From the NCBI RefSeq assembly GCF_014633365.1, contig NC_068349.1, positions 37,223,192 through 37,287,191 on the forward strand: a stretch of DNA of 64,000 bases. Direction: 5' to 3'. The position numbers and the translations under genes are program-made. The stretch comes from Diospyros lotus (taxonomy: Eukaryota > Streptophyta > Magnoliopsida > Ericales > Ebenaceae). Below the pieces are notes generated by a model that worked only from the letters and a program-made list of their open reading frames with translations, did not search any database and was not told where the DNA came from. Of the stretch, positions 1 to 12,567 are shown in pieces; the first letter of the stretch is position 1, and every line of letters begins with the position of its first letter.

Positions 1-1063
1 AGATCCAACAGCAATGACAGGATCATCAAGATGGCCAGTGAGGACAATTATGCTCATGAAGTACCAAATCTCAAGGCAGATCATGAAAGCAGAGGCCACA
101 GATAGCTTCACAAAGGGCCAAAGGTCCCTCAAAGCCAACCAAGACGGCCCCTTCCACCCCTCCTTGCACCAACCAACAATGTACCCGACCTGAGCCAGAG
201 CCACAAGCCACGCCGACACGTTGTAGGCGGCTGCAGCCCCAACCGTGCCCCACCCGAGCACGCTGATGAACAGATACAGCAGCCACAAGTGCACCAACAG
301 CACCACGAACCCGATCCAGGCCATGATCCACACCTTGCTCTGAGCCTGCAGGAACTTCTGGGTCGGGAAGTTGATCGACAGGGAGAACATTTGAGGGATC
401 ACTTGGATGGAGAAGTCCCCGGCTAACCTTGCGATGTCGTCTCTCTGGCCTAGCAGCCTCAGGATCGGCGTGGCGTAAATGTACAGTGGCAGGATGAAGA
501 AGCAGGCGGCAAATAGGATGATCCATGATCTTTGCATGTAGACTCCAAGCAATTCTAGCTGCCCTGCTCCGAATGCCTGTCCACATAGAGTCTCGAGCGC
601 GCTTCCCATTCCAAGCTGCATGCATTCGAGTACCATCGATGTTAGAAGAAACACGAGACTCAAAACAATCAACGTAACTCTGCTACAATCATAGCGTTCG
701 TGCAGAGCTAATTCAAATTCATCGCAATCTCAACAAGAAGAAGAAGCTAACCAAAAAGCCGAAAGAGAAGTTTGCAAGAACAGACAAGGAAATAGCCACT
801 GCAGATAGCTCCAAATCCCCAATATGGCCAACAAATATGTTGGTGAAGGAATTGGTTCCATAATTGCAGAGAATGTTGAAAGCAATGGGCCCTGCAATCG
901 CCCACAGCTTCGCGGACTCAATGAACCAGATGGCTTTCGCGTCGTTGAAGCTTCGGACGGGGGGGTAGTCTCCATCCTCGCCGGAGGCCAGCAGTGTTGA
1001 CGGCGCCGGGTGGAGCTCGGCCTCCCCAACTGCCAGGTCCACAGCCAACGGCGGGGCCTCCAT
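1..1063 (-). CDS. MATE-family efflux transporter (DETOXIFICATION type), 3' part missing
   Basis: This is a multi-spanning membrane transporter of the multidrug and toxic compound extrusion family, which exports or sequesters organic compounds by cation antiport. Two exons are visible. Exon 1 is 1063-752 (104 codons) and exon 2 is 615-1, running off the window; the intron has GTTAGC at the donor and GCATGCAG at the acceptor. Exon 1 encodes an acidic, Pro-rich cytosolic N-terminus and then the first membrane segments (LWAIAGPIAFNIL, ELSAVAISLSVLANFSFGFL). Exon 2 opens with the family motif LGMGSALETLCGQAFGAGQ and continues through several hydrophobic helices. The start is ATG at 1063 (MEAPPLAVD). 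The reading frame stays open upstream to about 1225 but has no ATG, so I treat that part as 5' UTR. From memory it resembles Arabidopsis At4g00350 (DTX34), which would fit the neighbouring genes. Family assignment is firm; substrate unknown. Confidence 0.9.
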
Positions 1064-1430
1064 TTCCAGAGGCAGGATTCTCTCTGTTTTTGGTGGGTTT
1101 GGAGAGGAAGAGGATGAACCGTTGCTGCTCTCCCCTGCCTCTTCGTCTCCATTGTCTTTGCTGCCCTCAATTTTTGCTGCTTCGTGATGATCAATCAAGC
1201 CCTGTTCTTGATCTTCTTGGTTTCCAATCTAGTTTTCGATTTTTCTCTTGTTTGTTTGGATCTTTGTTTTGGATTATTTTGTTGGTGACTATGAACAAGG
1301 TTTTGTTGCCAAATGGGAGATGGGGAACTTCGGTTAATGGTGACCGTTAATTTGATACCGTTACCAAAACAGTTAAATCAAAATTACTCTAAAAAATAAT
1401 TCTCTAAAACTTTATATTAAATCTCGATAT

Positions 1431-2172
1431 CTCTTGTCTTGCTTATGTGGGGTTTGTTAATCAAGATATGAACAAAAAAAAGTAAGATATATAAATCATT
1501 CTAAACAAAAATGTTTACTAATATACTTGTTAAATTTATCTATCAATCAATTGAAAAAAAATCACATAACTTCTTATCTATCAAAAATCAAACAAGTAAA
1601 TCTTTCTCCCTCTCTAGATAAATTTATCTGAGATTTTATAAATAAGAGAAAAAAACTCATATGCTCACTCACCATTGTTTTATTTATTTATTTTGATAAT
1701 AAGAGAAATATTTTGATAAATTTTTTTTTATCTTGATACTTATCATATGTATTTTAATAAACATATGGAAATGAACTACAAGTAGGTTAAATGTCGAGGG
1801 CTTCTTGTGTGTTGAATAATTCTCGTTCATCTCTTGTCTTGTTTAGATAGTGTTTGTTAATCAAAATATGGGCTAGAAAAAAGTAGGATATAGCAAGCAA
1901 TAAAGATAAAAGTGTTTTTCATTATATTTGTTAAATTTATTTGTCAATCCATTGAAAATAAGTCATATGACTTTTTTTATTTATCAAAAAACAAATAAGT
2001 AAATCTTTCTCCCCCTCTAAATAAATTTATCTAGGATTTTACAAATAAGAGAAAAAGATTCATATGCTCACTCACCATTGTTTTATTTATTTATTTTGAT
2101 CATGAGAGGGATATTTTGATAAAAAAAAATTTATCTCGGTGCTTATCATATGTATTTTAATAAATATATAGA
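1431..2172. repeat. Imperfect direct duplication, about 340 bp x 2
   Basis: Block 1431-1770 is repeated at 1831-2172 with an offset of 400 bases. Both begin CTCTTGTCTTG and contain GTTTGTTAATCAA, CATATGCTCACTCACCATTG and TTATCATATGTATTTTAATAAA in the same order. Divergence is visible but modest. I see no coding potential and no clear terminal structure, so it is either a local duplication or two copies of the same degenerate transposon. Confidence 0.75.
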
Positions 2173-2976
2173 AAAAAAAAGTATAATTCTCAGTACATTC
2201 TAAAAAAATTAACAAACAGTCTAATAAAAAATTTAACTTCATAGTCTTATCTTGACTGTTTTATATATTAATTTAAAAAATATTTCAATTCATTTTAATA
2301 AACATTACCTTAAGATATTAGGCTTTACAAAATTAATTTACACTCCATTGCTTATGTACATATATTAGTCGTCTAGCTAGGCTATTGCAGATGATTCTTG
2401 AGTTCGTTACATACATACATGTAATGATGTTTTGACAAAAGAAAAAAAATAGTTTATTAGGTTTAGTGTAAATAAGAAAATGATTTATGGATTTTGAGTT
2501 GATATATTACTTTATGATGTGACATATCAAATTTATCAAAATGTCCCTCTAAGGAAGCCAATCTAACGTCATTATATATTTGAAATTCAAGCCAATAAGG
2601 GGTGACATGTGTCATCTCCTCTAGCCCAAATTTAGATCCAAAGGAGTAACCTTAATCTAACTTTTAGTTCTCAATCTAAAAGGACTTCAATCAGATCTGA
2701 TGGATTTATCCCCAATTAAATTCAAATGTCTGAAAACAATTAACCCTAGGAATCTCTCGGACGAGATCTTGAGAATAATTTCAAAAATCCCATAAAGGGA
2801 TAACCCTTACGAGTAAAATCATTTGACTACAATCTCATAATTTCTATTTGTTCCTTTACTAACTTGAGCATTATAAACTATACTAAGAAACCTAGCCTCG
2901 CCTCATTCTCTTTCGCGTGTTGTCCCTAAGAAGTCAATCATGAGATCTAGTTCTTGAGGAAGCATATGGGGCCAAA

Positions 2977-3264
2977 TACATATTTTAACGTTCGTACTTG
3001 TATTTTTTTTTATTTAAACACTTGAACCTCTTTTTTTTCGTTTCAATTACACATTTGAATTATGCAATTTCAAGTTAATTGCATATCGAAAAATTTGTTG
3101 AGGACAATGAATTAAGCATAATTTAAGAGTATAAGTGAAATAACAAAAAATTCAAGGATGCAATTAACTCAAAATTACATAGTTCAGATGTGTAATTGAA
3201 AATAACACAAAGTTCAAGTGTTTAAATAAAAAAAAGTGCAAGTACAAAGGTTAAAATATGAATC
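2977..3264. repeat. Foldback (MITE-like) element
   Basis: The left arm (about 2977-3070) and right arm (about 3165-3264) are reverse complements of each other. Each reads inward through CATATTTTAAC, GTACTTG and TTATTTAAACACTTGAAC. The loop is short and AT-rich with no gene. The arms are too imperfect at the ends to read a target-site duplication, so the superfamily is not assigned. Confidence 0.65.
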
Positions 3265-3959
3265 TTGTCCAGTACCTGGTGATCAGTCTTATCTTCCATC
3301 ATCAGTAGTATATGATATAAAATAATTTTTATTTTTTTTATCAATTTGTTAAGTTTAAGGATAAGAATATAAGATTTTGATGATAACAAAAATATTTTTT
3401 GATATAAATTTATTTTATTAGTTTATTTTGAAGAAAAATATGTGTTTTTCATGACTATGTATCTTAAATCGACTGATAGTTAAGCCTAAGTCGACTAAAG
3501 TTAGACAAAATGTTTAAATTTGTTCGTGTGCAATTTAGGTTGATTGAAATTTTAAATTAGGTCGATTGAAGTTGGCCAGAACGTTGGCCTCTGATCTTAA
3601 TTCGACTGATCCTTCGATTAAAGTTATGCATTAAGTTGTTAGATGACTTAGGTCGACCAAAGTTGTAACTTCAATCGACCGAAGTCCAACGATCATTTAT
3701 GTTGCATTTTGCTTTCTACATTTCTTTTGTTACACATTGTGATGCCTCTCTCCTGGGGATTGAGAGAAATTTGAATGAAGTTATAAATAAATTTATATGC
3801 ATACCCCTTTGCTTATATTTTCTTTTCAAATATAACTATAAACAAATCCAACCATTCACCCAATACCCCTTATTAGGTATGACTAGATTCGCACATAAAT
3901 ACCCCAAAATGTCGTTTATCACACAACTTTATTACAACCACAAATTTAAAAATGATTCA

Positions 3960-5392
3960 TGAATAAAAAACTCTTCATGGCTCTTTGATCGCATTTGTGG
4001 GCGATGCTTCCACTCACACTACATTTTCAAAACTAAGGCCGGAGTTATCTATATAGTTAGCTAGGGGGTGAGTCCTAAGACTCAGTAAATGCTACATATA
4101 TAAAATAACAAATCACAATTCATAACAAACATAGAAATGAAAACATGAAATGATTCATGCATGCAGATTTGTCCACCCCATCCATCTTGGATTCTTAGTG
4201 GCCCCCATATAATTTTCCATGAACCCTAACACGAGCTCTGTTCAATCCCCAAAATTTATAGCCTCTTAGATATTTCTCTGTCATCACATATAAGTTATGA
4301 TTATAAAATTTGCATATAAAATATATATTGACCGTTACCATTTGCTTTTGATGCCTTAATAGATTCCTTTAGGTGTTGAAAATATCGTTGTCATGTGTTA
4401 GAATTCTTCTAACAAAAATTCAATATAATAGGTTAAAAGAATTATTTAATTAAATATTACTAAACCACTTTTGAATATACTATTGGACCTCATACCTTAA
4501 ATTATGAACACAACTTTCTCACTTGCTCAATTATTTGCACAATCTATGACTAACGCTTTATCTTTCCTTTAACTTTTTGTAGTGCAAGCACTTTCCTTTC
4601 ATGGAAGTGCTTTATTTATAGAGCTCTTCCTCTATTTCTGTTTTAAAATTTTAATAAATTTTTAACTCTCGTTCATCTCCCTTTCACGTGCTATCATTAT
4701 TTAGCTCGCAGAACCTTCAAATCAATTTAATTCCATACTCAATTCACATTTTGATTGCATGCTACATGTTTTCTAATTCACAAGCTACTTGGTAGCCAAA
4801 TCCAATTTTAAAATCTCATGCATGCTCTTTTAATTCATCAATTCCATATCAATTTAATGCCCATTCACATCTTCAATTAATGTGTTGTTGCTCTCACTTC
4901 TCTCAAGTAATGCTTTTTCATTCACCACATGGCTTCAATTTCTTGTGGCTGCAATTGCTTGCAATTGGAAGCAATCGAAAAGCTAAGGATTTCAAGAAAC
5001 ATTTGCGTGGCATTAGCAAATAGCCCAAGGCCTCCAGGTGGTGCCCAAAACGGCGTCGTTTTGGCACCCCCCTTGGTTGTAAAAATTCCACTCCCGCACA
5101 CACCCTAAGCTTGAACCCCCGACCACAGCCAACCCCTCGCACATACGTGCCAACCAATCTACCAACTTCCTCATTTATTAATATGCAATCATTAAATTTA
5201 TACTAATCCCAATTTTGAGTTTTTAAAATTTCATTAAAATCCCAGAAATTTTCAAAAACTTTTAATCATCTCCTTATTCCAAAATATAGAAATTTTAATT
5301 TCTTTCATTAAAATTTCTCAAATCCAAAAATCATTAATAATTCATCTTAATTACAAAAATTATTTTTTTTTTCAAAATTTTGAAATGTTACA
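3960..5392 (-). repeat. Probable degenerate LTR of a Ty3/gypsy-type element
   Basis: The right end reads TTTTGAAATGTTACA, which on the minus strand is TGTAACATTTCAAAA, a typical gypsy LTR beginning. Inside, GGTGAGTCCTAAGACTCAGTAAATGC (about 4067-4092) resembles the GGTGAGTCGAGAGACTCAGC motif of the intact LTRs at 9776-17501. A GC-rich patch with an inverted repeat lies at 5038-5068. The left boundary is not clear and no target duplication was found, so this is inferred from motif similarity. Confidence 0.4.
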
Positions 5393-6616
5393 CACATTCA
5401 AAGATATTTATGTAAAATATTTTTCACCCTGTCTTCAATCCTAATATGTATATCTTTTCTTCATGCAAAAAATAATTTTTTTTTTTAAAGAAAATATGTT
5501 TTGACTTCACTTTTGTAGATTTTGATTTTGTTGTCTCTAACTCTTAAAAACTTTTTGTCTCAAAAAGGTTATGAGTAATTTGATACTAGGTTATCTCCTC
5601 GGCTTTCTCTGATTGATTTTTTGTACAATATATTTTTATGATATGGTTGTAAACTAAAATACCTATAGATGTTGAAATGCTTCAGTTGCAACTTGAAAAA
5701 GTTGAAGAATTTTTTAATTTCAAAATTGTTTTTTGTCCCCCTATATAACAGCTAGTTCTCTAGAGATTATATATATAAGGCGAGCATGGAGATTAAAAGA
5801 AAGATAGAGCAAACTATTAGAAGAGCATTCAAAGTGCCGGGAGTGTGCTGATTGTTGAAATTTTCAATATTTGGTGACTTGTTTGAAATTGTTTTTAATT
5901 ATAAGTTTGTTATTTTATTCACTTATTGTGTAAAATATTTGTATTTGCTAGTAGTGTACTAGTGATTTTTGTTTAGATAAGAGATTGTATATTGGTTATT
6001 TCTCTAATTAAAAATTAGTATTATATTTCCTTAATGATACCCTCAACCTCAATCTTGAAAGAGAAGAGTAGGCTCTTTTAAGAGTCGAGATTCTATAAAA
6101 ATTTTCGTGTTCTTTATAATTGCTTGATTTTATTATTCTTATTCATATTGCAATCACCCTTTTATAAGATCATAATTTAAAAGTTTTTAACAAAAACTAA
6201 AATTATAAATTTTTAAAAAACCCAATTCACTCGCCTCTCGAGTATTTTTCCAAGCAACACAATTAAACACCAAAAATATCAAATTTAGGAATTTTTTCAA
6301 ACCGTTAAATACGGTTTGACCTCAAAAAATATCAAATCGGACGGTGCACATCGCTCTCCAATCTAACGGAGTGTACACTCCGTCTGGGGACCAACTAAGA
6401 CGTCCATGTCCACTGAGCTTCAAATACTTTTCCAGTCAACCAAACAAATTATTAATCAACGATGGTAGCAAGTGATTGACCTCCTTAATAAAACTAAACT
6501 AATTTTGTAGGTCACTTTCAATCAAAATCTCTCCTTTCTAATAATCCTGTGGATCGGATCGATTCGAGTTTTATATAAATTTTAATTTTAATTTTTTTTT
6601 CTTGATAGATTCAAGC
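5393..6616. other. AT-rich intergenic sequence, no gene seen
   Basis: The reading frames are short and broken, and no RNA gene or terminal-repeat structure was recognised here. Confidence 0.6.
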
Positions 6617-6739
6617 TTGAATTAAGGGCAAATAATAAAAAAAAATTGACAAATTTATAAATTTATCCAAACATTTTAATTCTAATAATTGTATCTCAAT
6701 TGACTTAATCGAATGCAATTTTATCTAACACCCAACATT

Positions 6740-7262
6740 AATTTGGGAGGCGTGTGTCATTATTGACATGATAAACCATTTATCTTAAAATATATATATA
6801 TATATATATATGAATGGGACTCACATATATAATTTTATTTTTTTTATATATATACATGTGAATCTCACTCATATATTTTTTTTATGACAGACGTGTAGGG
6901 ATAGCAATAAGCCGAGCTGAGCCGAGCTTGGCCCAGCTCGAGCTCAGCTCGATTGATTTTATGTTGGCTCATAGCTTGGCTCGAGCTCGATATGAGCTTA
7001 TTTTTTTTAACTCGATGATGACTACGAGCTGGATCGGTTCGGCTCGACTCGAAATTGAATATTACTTTACTTTTATGTATATGTATATTTAAATAATATA
7101 TGCGGTATATATAATATATATAATTTGAGAGACGTGTGTCATTATTGACATGATAAACCATCCATTTAAAAAAAAAATTATATAAATGGGACCCACATGT
7201 GTAATTTTATTTTTTTATATATATACATGTGAGTTCCACTCATATATTTTTTTTTATGACAG
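6740..7262. repeat. Direct repeat pair inside the MULE-type element
   Basis: 6740-6890 and 7122-7262 are about 145-bp direct repeats (GTGTCATTATTGACATGATAAACCAT through TTTTATGACAG). They are separated by about 230 bases rich in GAGCTGAGCCGAGC-type motifs, which may be a further insertion. Confidence 0.75.
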
Positions 7263-7620
7263 GTGGATATATCACATCAAAGGTCATAAAACTTTAGTGT
7301 CTTTTACAATTTGATCACTAAACTTTAATCCTTTGCAAAATGATCACAAAACTTTAAAATGTTTTTGCAATATGGTTACTAAAGTGATTTTTTGACAATT
7401 TCTCGCCAAAATTGTTGATGTGACAATGGTCATATTATCTCCACATCAACGCCACATCATTACCACGTCAGCAATTTCGATTAGGAACCATCAAAAAATT
7501 ATTTTAGTGACCACATTGCAAAACATTTTAAAATTTTGTTATTACTTTGCAAGGAATTAAAGTTTAGTGACCAAATTGAAAAAAAGGCCAAAATTTTGTA
7601 ACATTTAGTGTGATTTACCC
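7262..7620. mobile_element. Foldback (MITE-like) insertion nested in the MULE-type element
   Basis: Arms 7262-7400 and about 7480-7620 are inverted copies. Both carry ACAATTTGRTCACTAAACTTTAAT and TTGCAATRTGGTYACTAAA when read inward. It has no coding capacity. The target duplication could not be read with confidence. Confidence 0.65.
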
Positions 7621-7783
7621 ATGGCGCGTCACATGCCTCCTAAATTGATTTAAAATATTAGATAAAATTACACTCAATTGTAGCTATTGGTATAAGATTG
7701 TTAAAATTGAAATATTTGGATAAATTTGTAAATTCGTGAAAATATTTGATTTTTTTTTTCTTTGCTGTTTGACCTTGAATTAA

Positions 7784-8949
7784 TCATGAGCTGATGATCG
7801 ATTTGATTTTTTTAACCTCAATTTAATTAAATTCGGGTTTAATTCATTTGGTATCGACTTAAAATAGATACAATTATGTCAAAATTTTATAATTTAAAAA
7901 TCATAAAATTGACCATAACTCATTTTAACATAAATCTAAGGAAACAAACAATGAGCTGGAGCAAAACAAGAAAAACAAAAAGCATATTAATAAACAACAC
8001 AACTTTGATGGTGTGAGTCGAACTAGATTGAATATGTACACACGATGATTTAAATAGATATCAATTAGATAAGAATAATAAAATCGAAACCAAATTAAAT
8101 TAGAAAATGCTCAAAACCAAGCCAATTAAGGTGTATTGGTTTAGAGTAGCTCTCGAGTTTACTTCGATCTACGAACATCCCTAGTCTCTCCTTATGTAAA
8201 CAAATATGAATAACAATTATAAACATTAGTTTCATTAGATAAGATCAATTTGAATTCTAAACCCTAAATTGTCTCAATCCATGACAATATTCTTTATAAG
8301 ACTCGGTTGTGTTTAAGGATTTGTCGCCAAATTTTCTTTTGTTGCTCTTGTCTCATATCTTTTGAATTTTATTTCTATTTTGTCCACCTATCTTACAAGT
8401 ACTTTTATCGGGATTTCTCTTGCATGTTTAATCATATTGATAGCATCTTTCATATCTTTTTTATTTTATTAATTTACAAAACAAATAAGTTTTATTTTTT
8501 CAAAAAATCGTTATATTTAAGTTGGTTTGAACTCGAATCTAGTTTGAGGTTAGGATAAGTTTCAAATCTTTTAGAATTGCCCATATTTTTTTAAATAAAA
8601 TGTTTGAATCATCTCTATTTTAATGGTGATTAATGGTCTCTCCATGTCTCAAATTCTAATGATAATGGTCCCAAATTTTGTAAAATTAAATAATAATGTC
8701 TCAAATAGCTTAATTTTATTCTTTTTATAGTGAATATATACAAATTTTTATATACTTATTTAATATATATATATATATATATGTATAATTGCCAATCTTT
8801 CAATCTCTCTTCCATCTCACTCCTCTATTTATTTCTTGTTCGTATATCACTTACCGACAGAGTTGACTAGTGAGGCTGCCAGTGATCATGGCTTCACACA
8901 CACAGACAATCCCTTTCTCTTTGGGAGACATAATAAAAGATAACCACCC
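7784..8949. other. AT-rich intergenic sequence, no gene seen
   Basis: It contains only short frames and a TA microsatellite (about 8761-8781). Nothing else was recognised. Confidence 0.6.
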
Positions 8950-8957
8950 ATTGCGGA

Positions 8958-9318
8958 CAGGGCCGGCCCTTACCTTAGATGTGAGGGGTATAAGCGAAAT
9001 TTTACATGGGGTCCTAATATTTAAAAATAAAATTATATGTAATGAATTTAAATAAATTTATTGTATTATATAAAAATAATTTTTATTTATTATTGGGCTG
9101 GAGCAACATCAAAATGAAAATGAAGACTTCTTTTTTGAGTTGAAAATTTTATTTATTATATAATATTATATATATGCATACATATATATATAAAAATGGC
9201 ACTGGCAACCTGAAGAGAAGAGGGAATGATTTTCAAATAAGGCCACCTAGGCCAGGATCGGCCTTGGTGGGAGGTCCAAGGCAACTGTCTTGATTGCCTA
9301 CCCTCAAGGGCGACCCTG
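8958..9318. mobile_element. hAT-type MITE with perfect 8-bp TSD
   Basis: The ends are CAGGGCCGGCCCTT on the left and, in reverse complement, CAGGGTCGCCCTTG on the right. The identical 8-mer ATTGCGGA flanks the element at 8950-8957 and 9319-9326. Short imperfect terminal inverted repeats starting with CAGGG together with an 8-bp duplication define hAT elements. At 361 bp it has no transposase and is non-autonomous. Confidence 0.85.
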
Positions 9319-9775
9319 ATTGCGGATAGAGTTGTGTACTCAACGATAACCCCATCAACAATAGAGAAATGAATCATTGGTTGGAATAAGGAAAAAACAT
9401 AAGGGCAACAATGCCTTTTACTTCATGACGTCAACAATAGGTACTTCTCCTTTTCTCAATAGGGTTTTTGACCTCTGATTCTCTTTATACATCTTTTTTG
9501 TCTTTCTTTCTTTCACTCTTTCTTCATTTTTCTAGGTAGATCGAGTTATCTCTTTCATTTACTTCATTTTTTTAGATTAGTTCATCTTGAACCTATAAAT
9601 GTAATATCCCAAGAGTTTAAAGAATGGTAGTATATATCGAAAATAAGTAAGGAATGAAACAATACTAGCTGGATACATTTTGATCTGAATATAGGCAAAA
9701 AACTCTCGAATTAAGTGTAATTGAGTTAGGGAAGCTTAAGAATGGTAACTCCTGAGAAGTTTGCGTAGGCCCATC

Positions 9776-12553
9776 TGTAAGCACCCCCGCCTGGATATCC
9801 CCAGCCACCCGGACTACCCGAACGGGAGCGCCTACGGGAGGAGAAAAGTAATAAACACCAGACAAAGACCACCCCGGCATGCATACACAAAAATAAGAAC
9901 AGCGGAAGCAAAGCTCAAGACATGCATGCACTACGGGTAACCCCGCTAACACAGCGGTCACAACATAAGTAAAAGAATACAAACTCCTGTGTCGACACAC
10001 ACGAGACTCGAGAAAAGACCTGGCACAGTACGAAATAATAGAGTAAATTCTACTTAGACATCAGAGTGGATAGGGATTGACGAGACTGCCTGTACACCAC
10101 ACCGACTCTGTCGTTAAAGCTGACTCCCTTACTATGGCCCACGCCGCCACTACCTGGAATGATGGAAAGCAAGGTGAGTCGAGAGACTCAGCAAGCATAA
10201 TGAAGAAAAGGATGAAGGCTACACAAAACCAGAAATCTCACCCCAGAATAAACCCCCAGGTACACACAAGCCATGAGACGCTACAACACAAAAGCTCAAT
10301 AGCATAACAAAATAAAAACACATACCGGTCCTTGGGGCCCACATAAGACACTTAGCACCCAAGTCCCATACCAACCTGTCGCCGCCCTGAAAGGCAACAA
10401 ATATCTCCACAAACCTGCGCGCGCTGTCCCAGGTCGGTCTCCCGTCACCTGTATCCGTCGGTACTCTCGACAACCGAGCCATAGGCTCCCTCGGAACGGT
10501 ACTCCCGTCCGAGAACTAAATACTACCAGTATCCATGCAATGCACATAAAAATGCAACGGCGTAATGAGCATCAACGTGATACAAGGCGCCCGTACATCC
10601 AGGCATCAGGCCATGCTCCGCCCACATAGTAAACCACACGCCATGCATATGCTCGCGCTAGATGCAACCTAACCAAACTAGAATGTCCGTGTCCAAGCAT
10701 TCTCAATAAATGGATATCCCAATATGCATCCCGTACCCATGTGCATATCAAATCATGAACAGTAATACAATGTATCTAATCATGTAGTAAATCACATACC
10801 GGCAGAGCTAGTCAGCAGTGCCCGGCACCGGTCAACGGCCAGTGACTAGGGGTTTCCACCCGACAGTCCACATCAGGACCGTACAATAGTCTACCCCAGC
10901 ATCACCAACAACCGACCCCTGCCCTACTGCTCGATAGCTCTAACTGAACCATAAATAAATCCGAGAAAAACTGTAAATAAACCCGATAAAATCATAAATA
11001 AATCTGCCCGTCTAGGAACCTAATTCCCAGGCTGGTTTGGCATCATTCCCAAAGGGAGTGGGGGTGGTACAAACCCCCATAAGCTCACAACAAATAAAAC
11101 TCTAGAAGTCTCGGATTTAATTTAAATTAAAACAAATGAATAAGAATAACAAATAAGGTTAGGAGCCGAATTAGAGTAAGGGAGAGAATAAAGTATAGGA
11201 AATCACGGGGTGTTTCACGGGAATTAAAGATCAAGAAGAGAGGGTTAAGAGCTTGCCTTTACACGGCCGTTCCTTGCTTTTCTTGCGCACCCGTTGCGAA
11301 GTAAAACGTTCGCTGGCAATAAATAAAATCGCGGCTTTAATTAAATAAATCTACCGTGCAATATAATTAATTTAGCCGTCTAAAATCCCACGTAAGCACA
11401 CCACAATTAAAATCTCAACGAGTCTTATATTTATTTTAAATTAAATCACGCCAATAAAATCCTCGAAGCCAGCTTAATAAATTAAATATAAATCAGACGA
11501 CTCAAATTTTCATAATTAATAAATGAATCGAAACAGACGAAGGGAGGGTATAAAATATGAGAAATTACAGGGTTTCTCACAGGAATTAAAGAATACGAGG
11601 AAAGGATTAGGATCTTGCCTGAAATCGGCTGATTCTGACCTCACTCGAGCTCCTGATACAAATTAAATCATTTCCTAACAAATAATACAACCGGGACCCA
11701 AATTAATTAATTTTAATCGCGAAAAATTTATAATTTAAACATAACATGCTTCTATTAATTTTTACCCACGTACCTGATCACTTCCCATGCCGACAAAATC
11801 CCAAAATCCTATTGTTTTTCATATTTTTCCTTTTCTTTTATTTTTCTTCTTTTTCTTCTCTTCTTCTTCTTCTTCTTCCGCGCACTGCTCCTGCGCGCCT
11901 TCTTCTTCTTCTCTTCTTCTCTTTCTTCTTCTTCTTCTTCTTCTTCTCTTCTTCCTTTCTTTTCTTTTCTTTTTCCTGTGCCTTCTTCCTCGCATGCACC
12001 AGCGGCCACCGCCGCTGCCCAACCCCACCAACCGTCGCTGCCCCCTGCCAGCGGCTTCGCTGGCCACCTCGCTGCTGGCGTTGCCACCCACGGCTGCGCG
12101 CGCCACCGCGGCCCGTTGCTGCTCCATCGCTGCCCTGCGTCGCCGCAGCTGCTTGCGTCGCCCATGGCTGCAGTTTCTTCAAGCCACAGCTGCTCCTTGT
12201 CGCTGCCATGGCCGAGCAAAGCTCGGCCAGCCTCCCATGGCCGCCACCTCCTTCTTTCTCCCTCGTTCGATCTCTCTTTCTCACTCTCTCAGTCTCGATC
12301 TCTCTCCCTCAATCTCTCTTTCAGCCGAGCCCTCTCACTCCCTGCTCACTCTCTGCTCCCCCTGATCTCTATCTCTCACTCTCTGCTCCTTTGTTCTTCT
12401 CTGTTTTCCCTTTGACAAAATGGCCAGTTGCTTAACCCCTACGCACACGCGCACAGCCACAAAATTTTTAAACAAATTAATCAATTTAATTAATTAAATA
12501 AATTTAATTTAGATAAATTTAATTTACACTTATTTTATTTTTGGGATATTACA
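9776..12553 (-). repeat. LTR (3' LTR of the minus-strand element)
   Basis: It runs TGTAAGCACCCCC to GGGATATTACA on the plus strand. It contains a polypyrimidine tract (about 11820-11975), then a GC-rich block (about 12000-12250), then TCTC repeats. It differs from its partner by scattered mostly C/T substitutions and by a longer polypyrimidine tract (2778 against 2725 bases). Confidence 0.92.
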
Positions 12554-12567
12554 ATTCTCCCCTCCTT
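12554..12567 (-). other. Polypurine tract of the LTR element
   Basis: The minus strand reads AAGGAGGGGAGAAT immediately before the 3' LTR. It is the priming site for plus-strand DNA synthesis. Confidence 0.8.

Larger units (their letters stand above)
6626..7774. mobile_element. Non-autonomous MULE-type (Mutator-like) element with 9-bp TSD
   Basis: The element begins GGGCAAATAAT and ends in TTTGACC. It is flanked on both sides by the identical 9-mer TTGAATTAA (6617-6625 and 7775-7783). A 9-bp duplication plus long terminal inverted repeats is the hallmark of Mutator-like transposons. The arms (about 6626-6765 and 7622-7774) pair over about 130 bases with indels, sharing AAATTTATCCAAA and GGAGGCRTGTG-type blocks. 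There is no transposase. The interior holds a duplicated block and a smaller foldback, listed separately. The 9-bp duplication is seen directly; the superfamily is inferred from it. Confidence 0.8.

Noticed and set aside
71..625. 184-codon minus-strand frame over MATE exon 2
   Set aside because: It is in a different frame from the real transporter exon. The true frame encodes LETLCGQAFGAGQ and membrane helices.
11746..12435. Long open frames on both strands in the CT-rich/GC-rich part of the LTR (also 16748-17383)
   Set aside because: They arise from low-complexity polypyrimidine sequence: all frames are open and give Ser/Leu/Phe-rich or Glu/Lys-rich strings. They lie inside LTRs and match no protein family.
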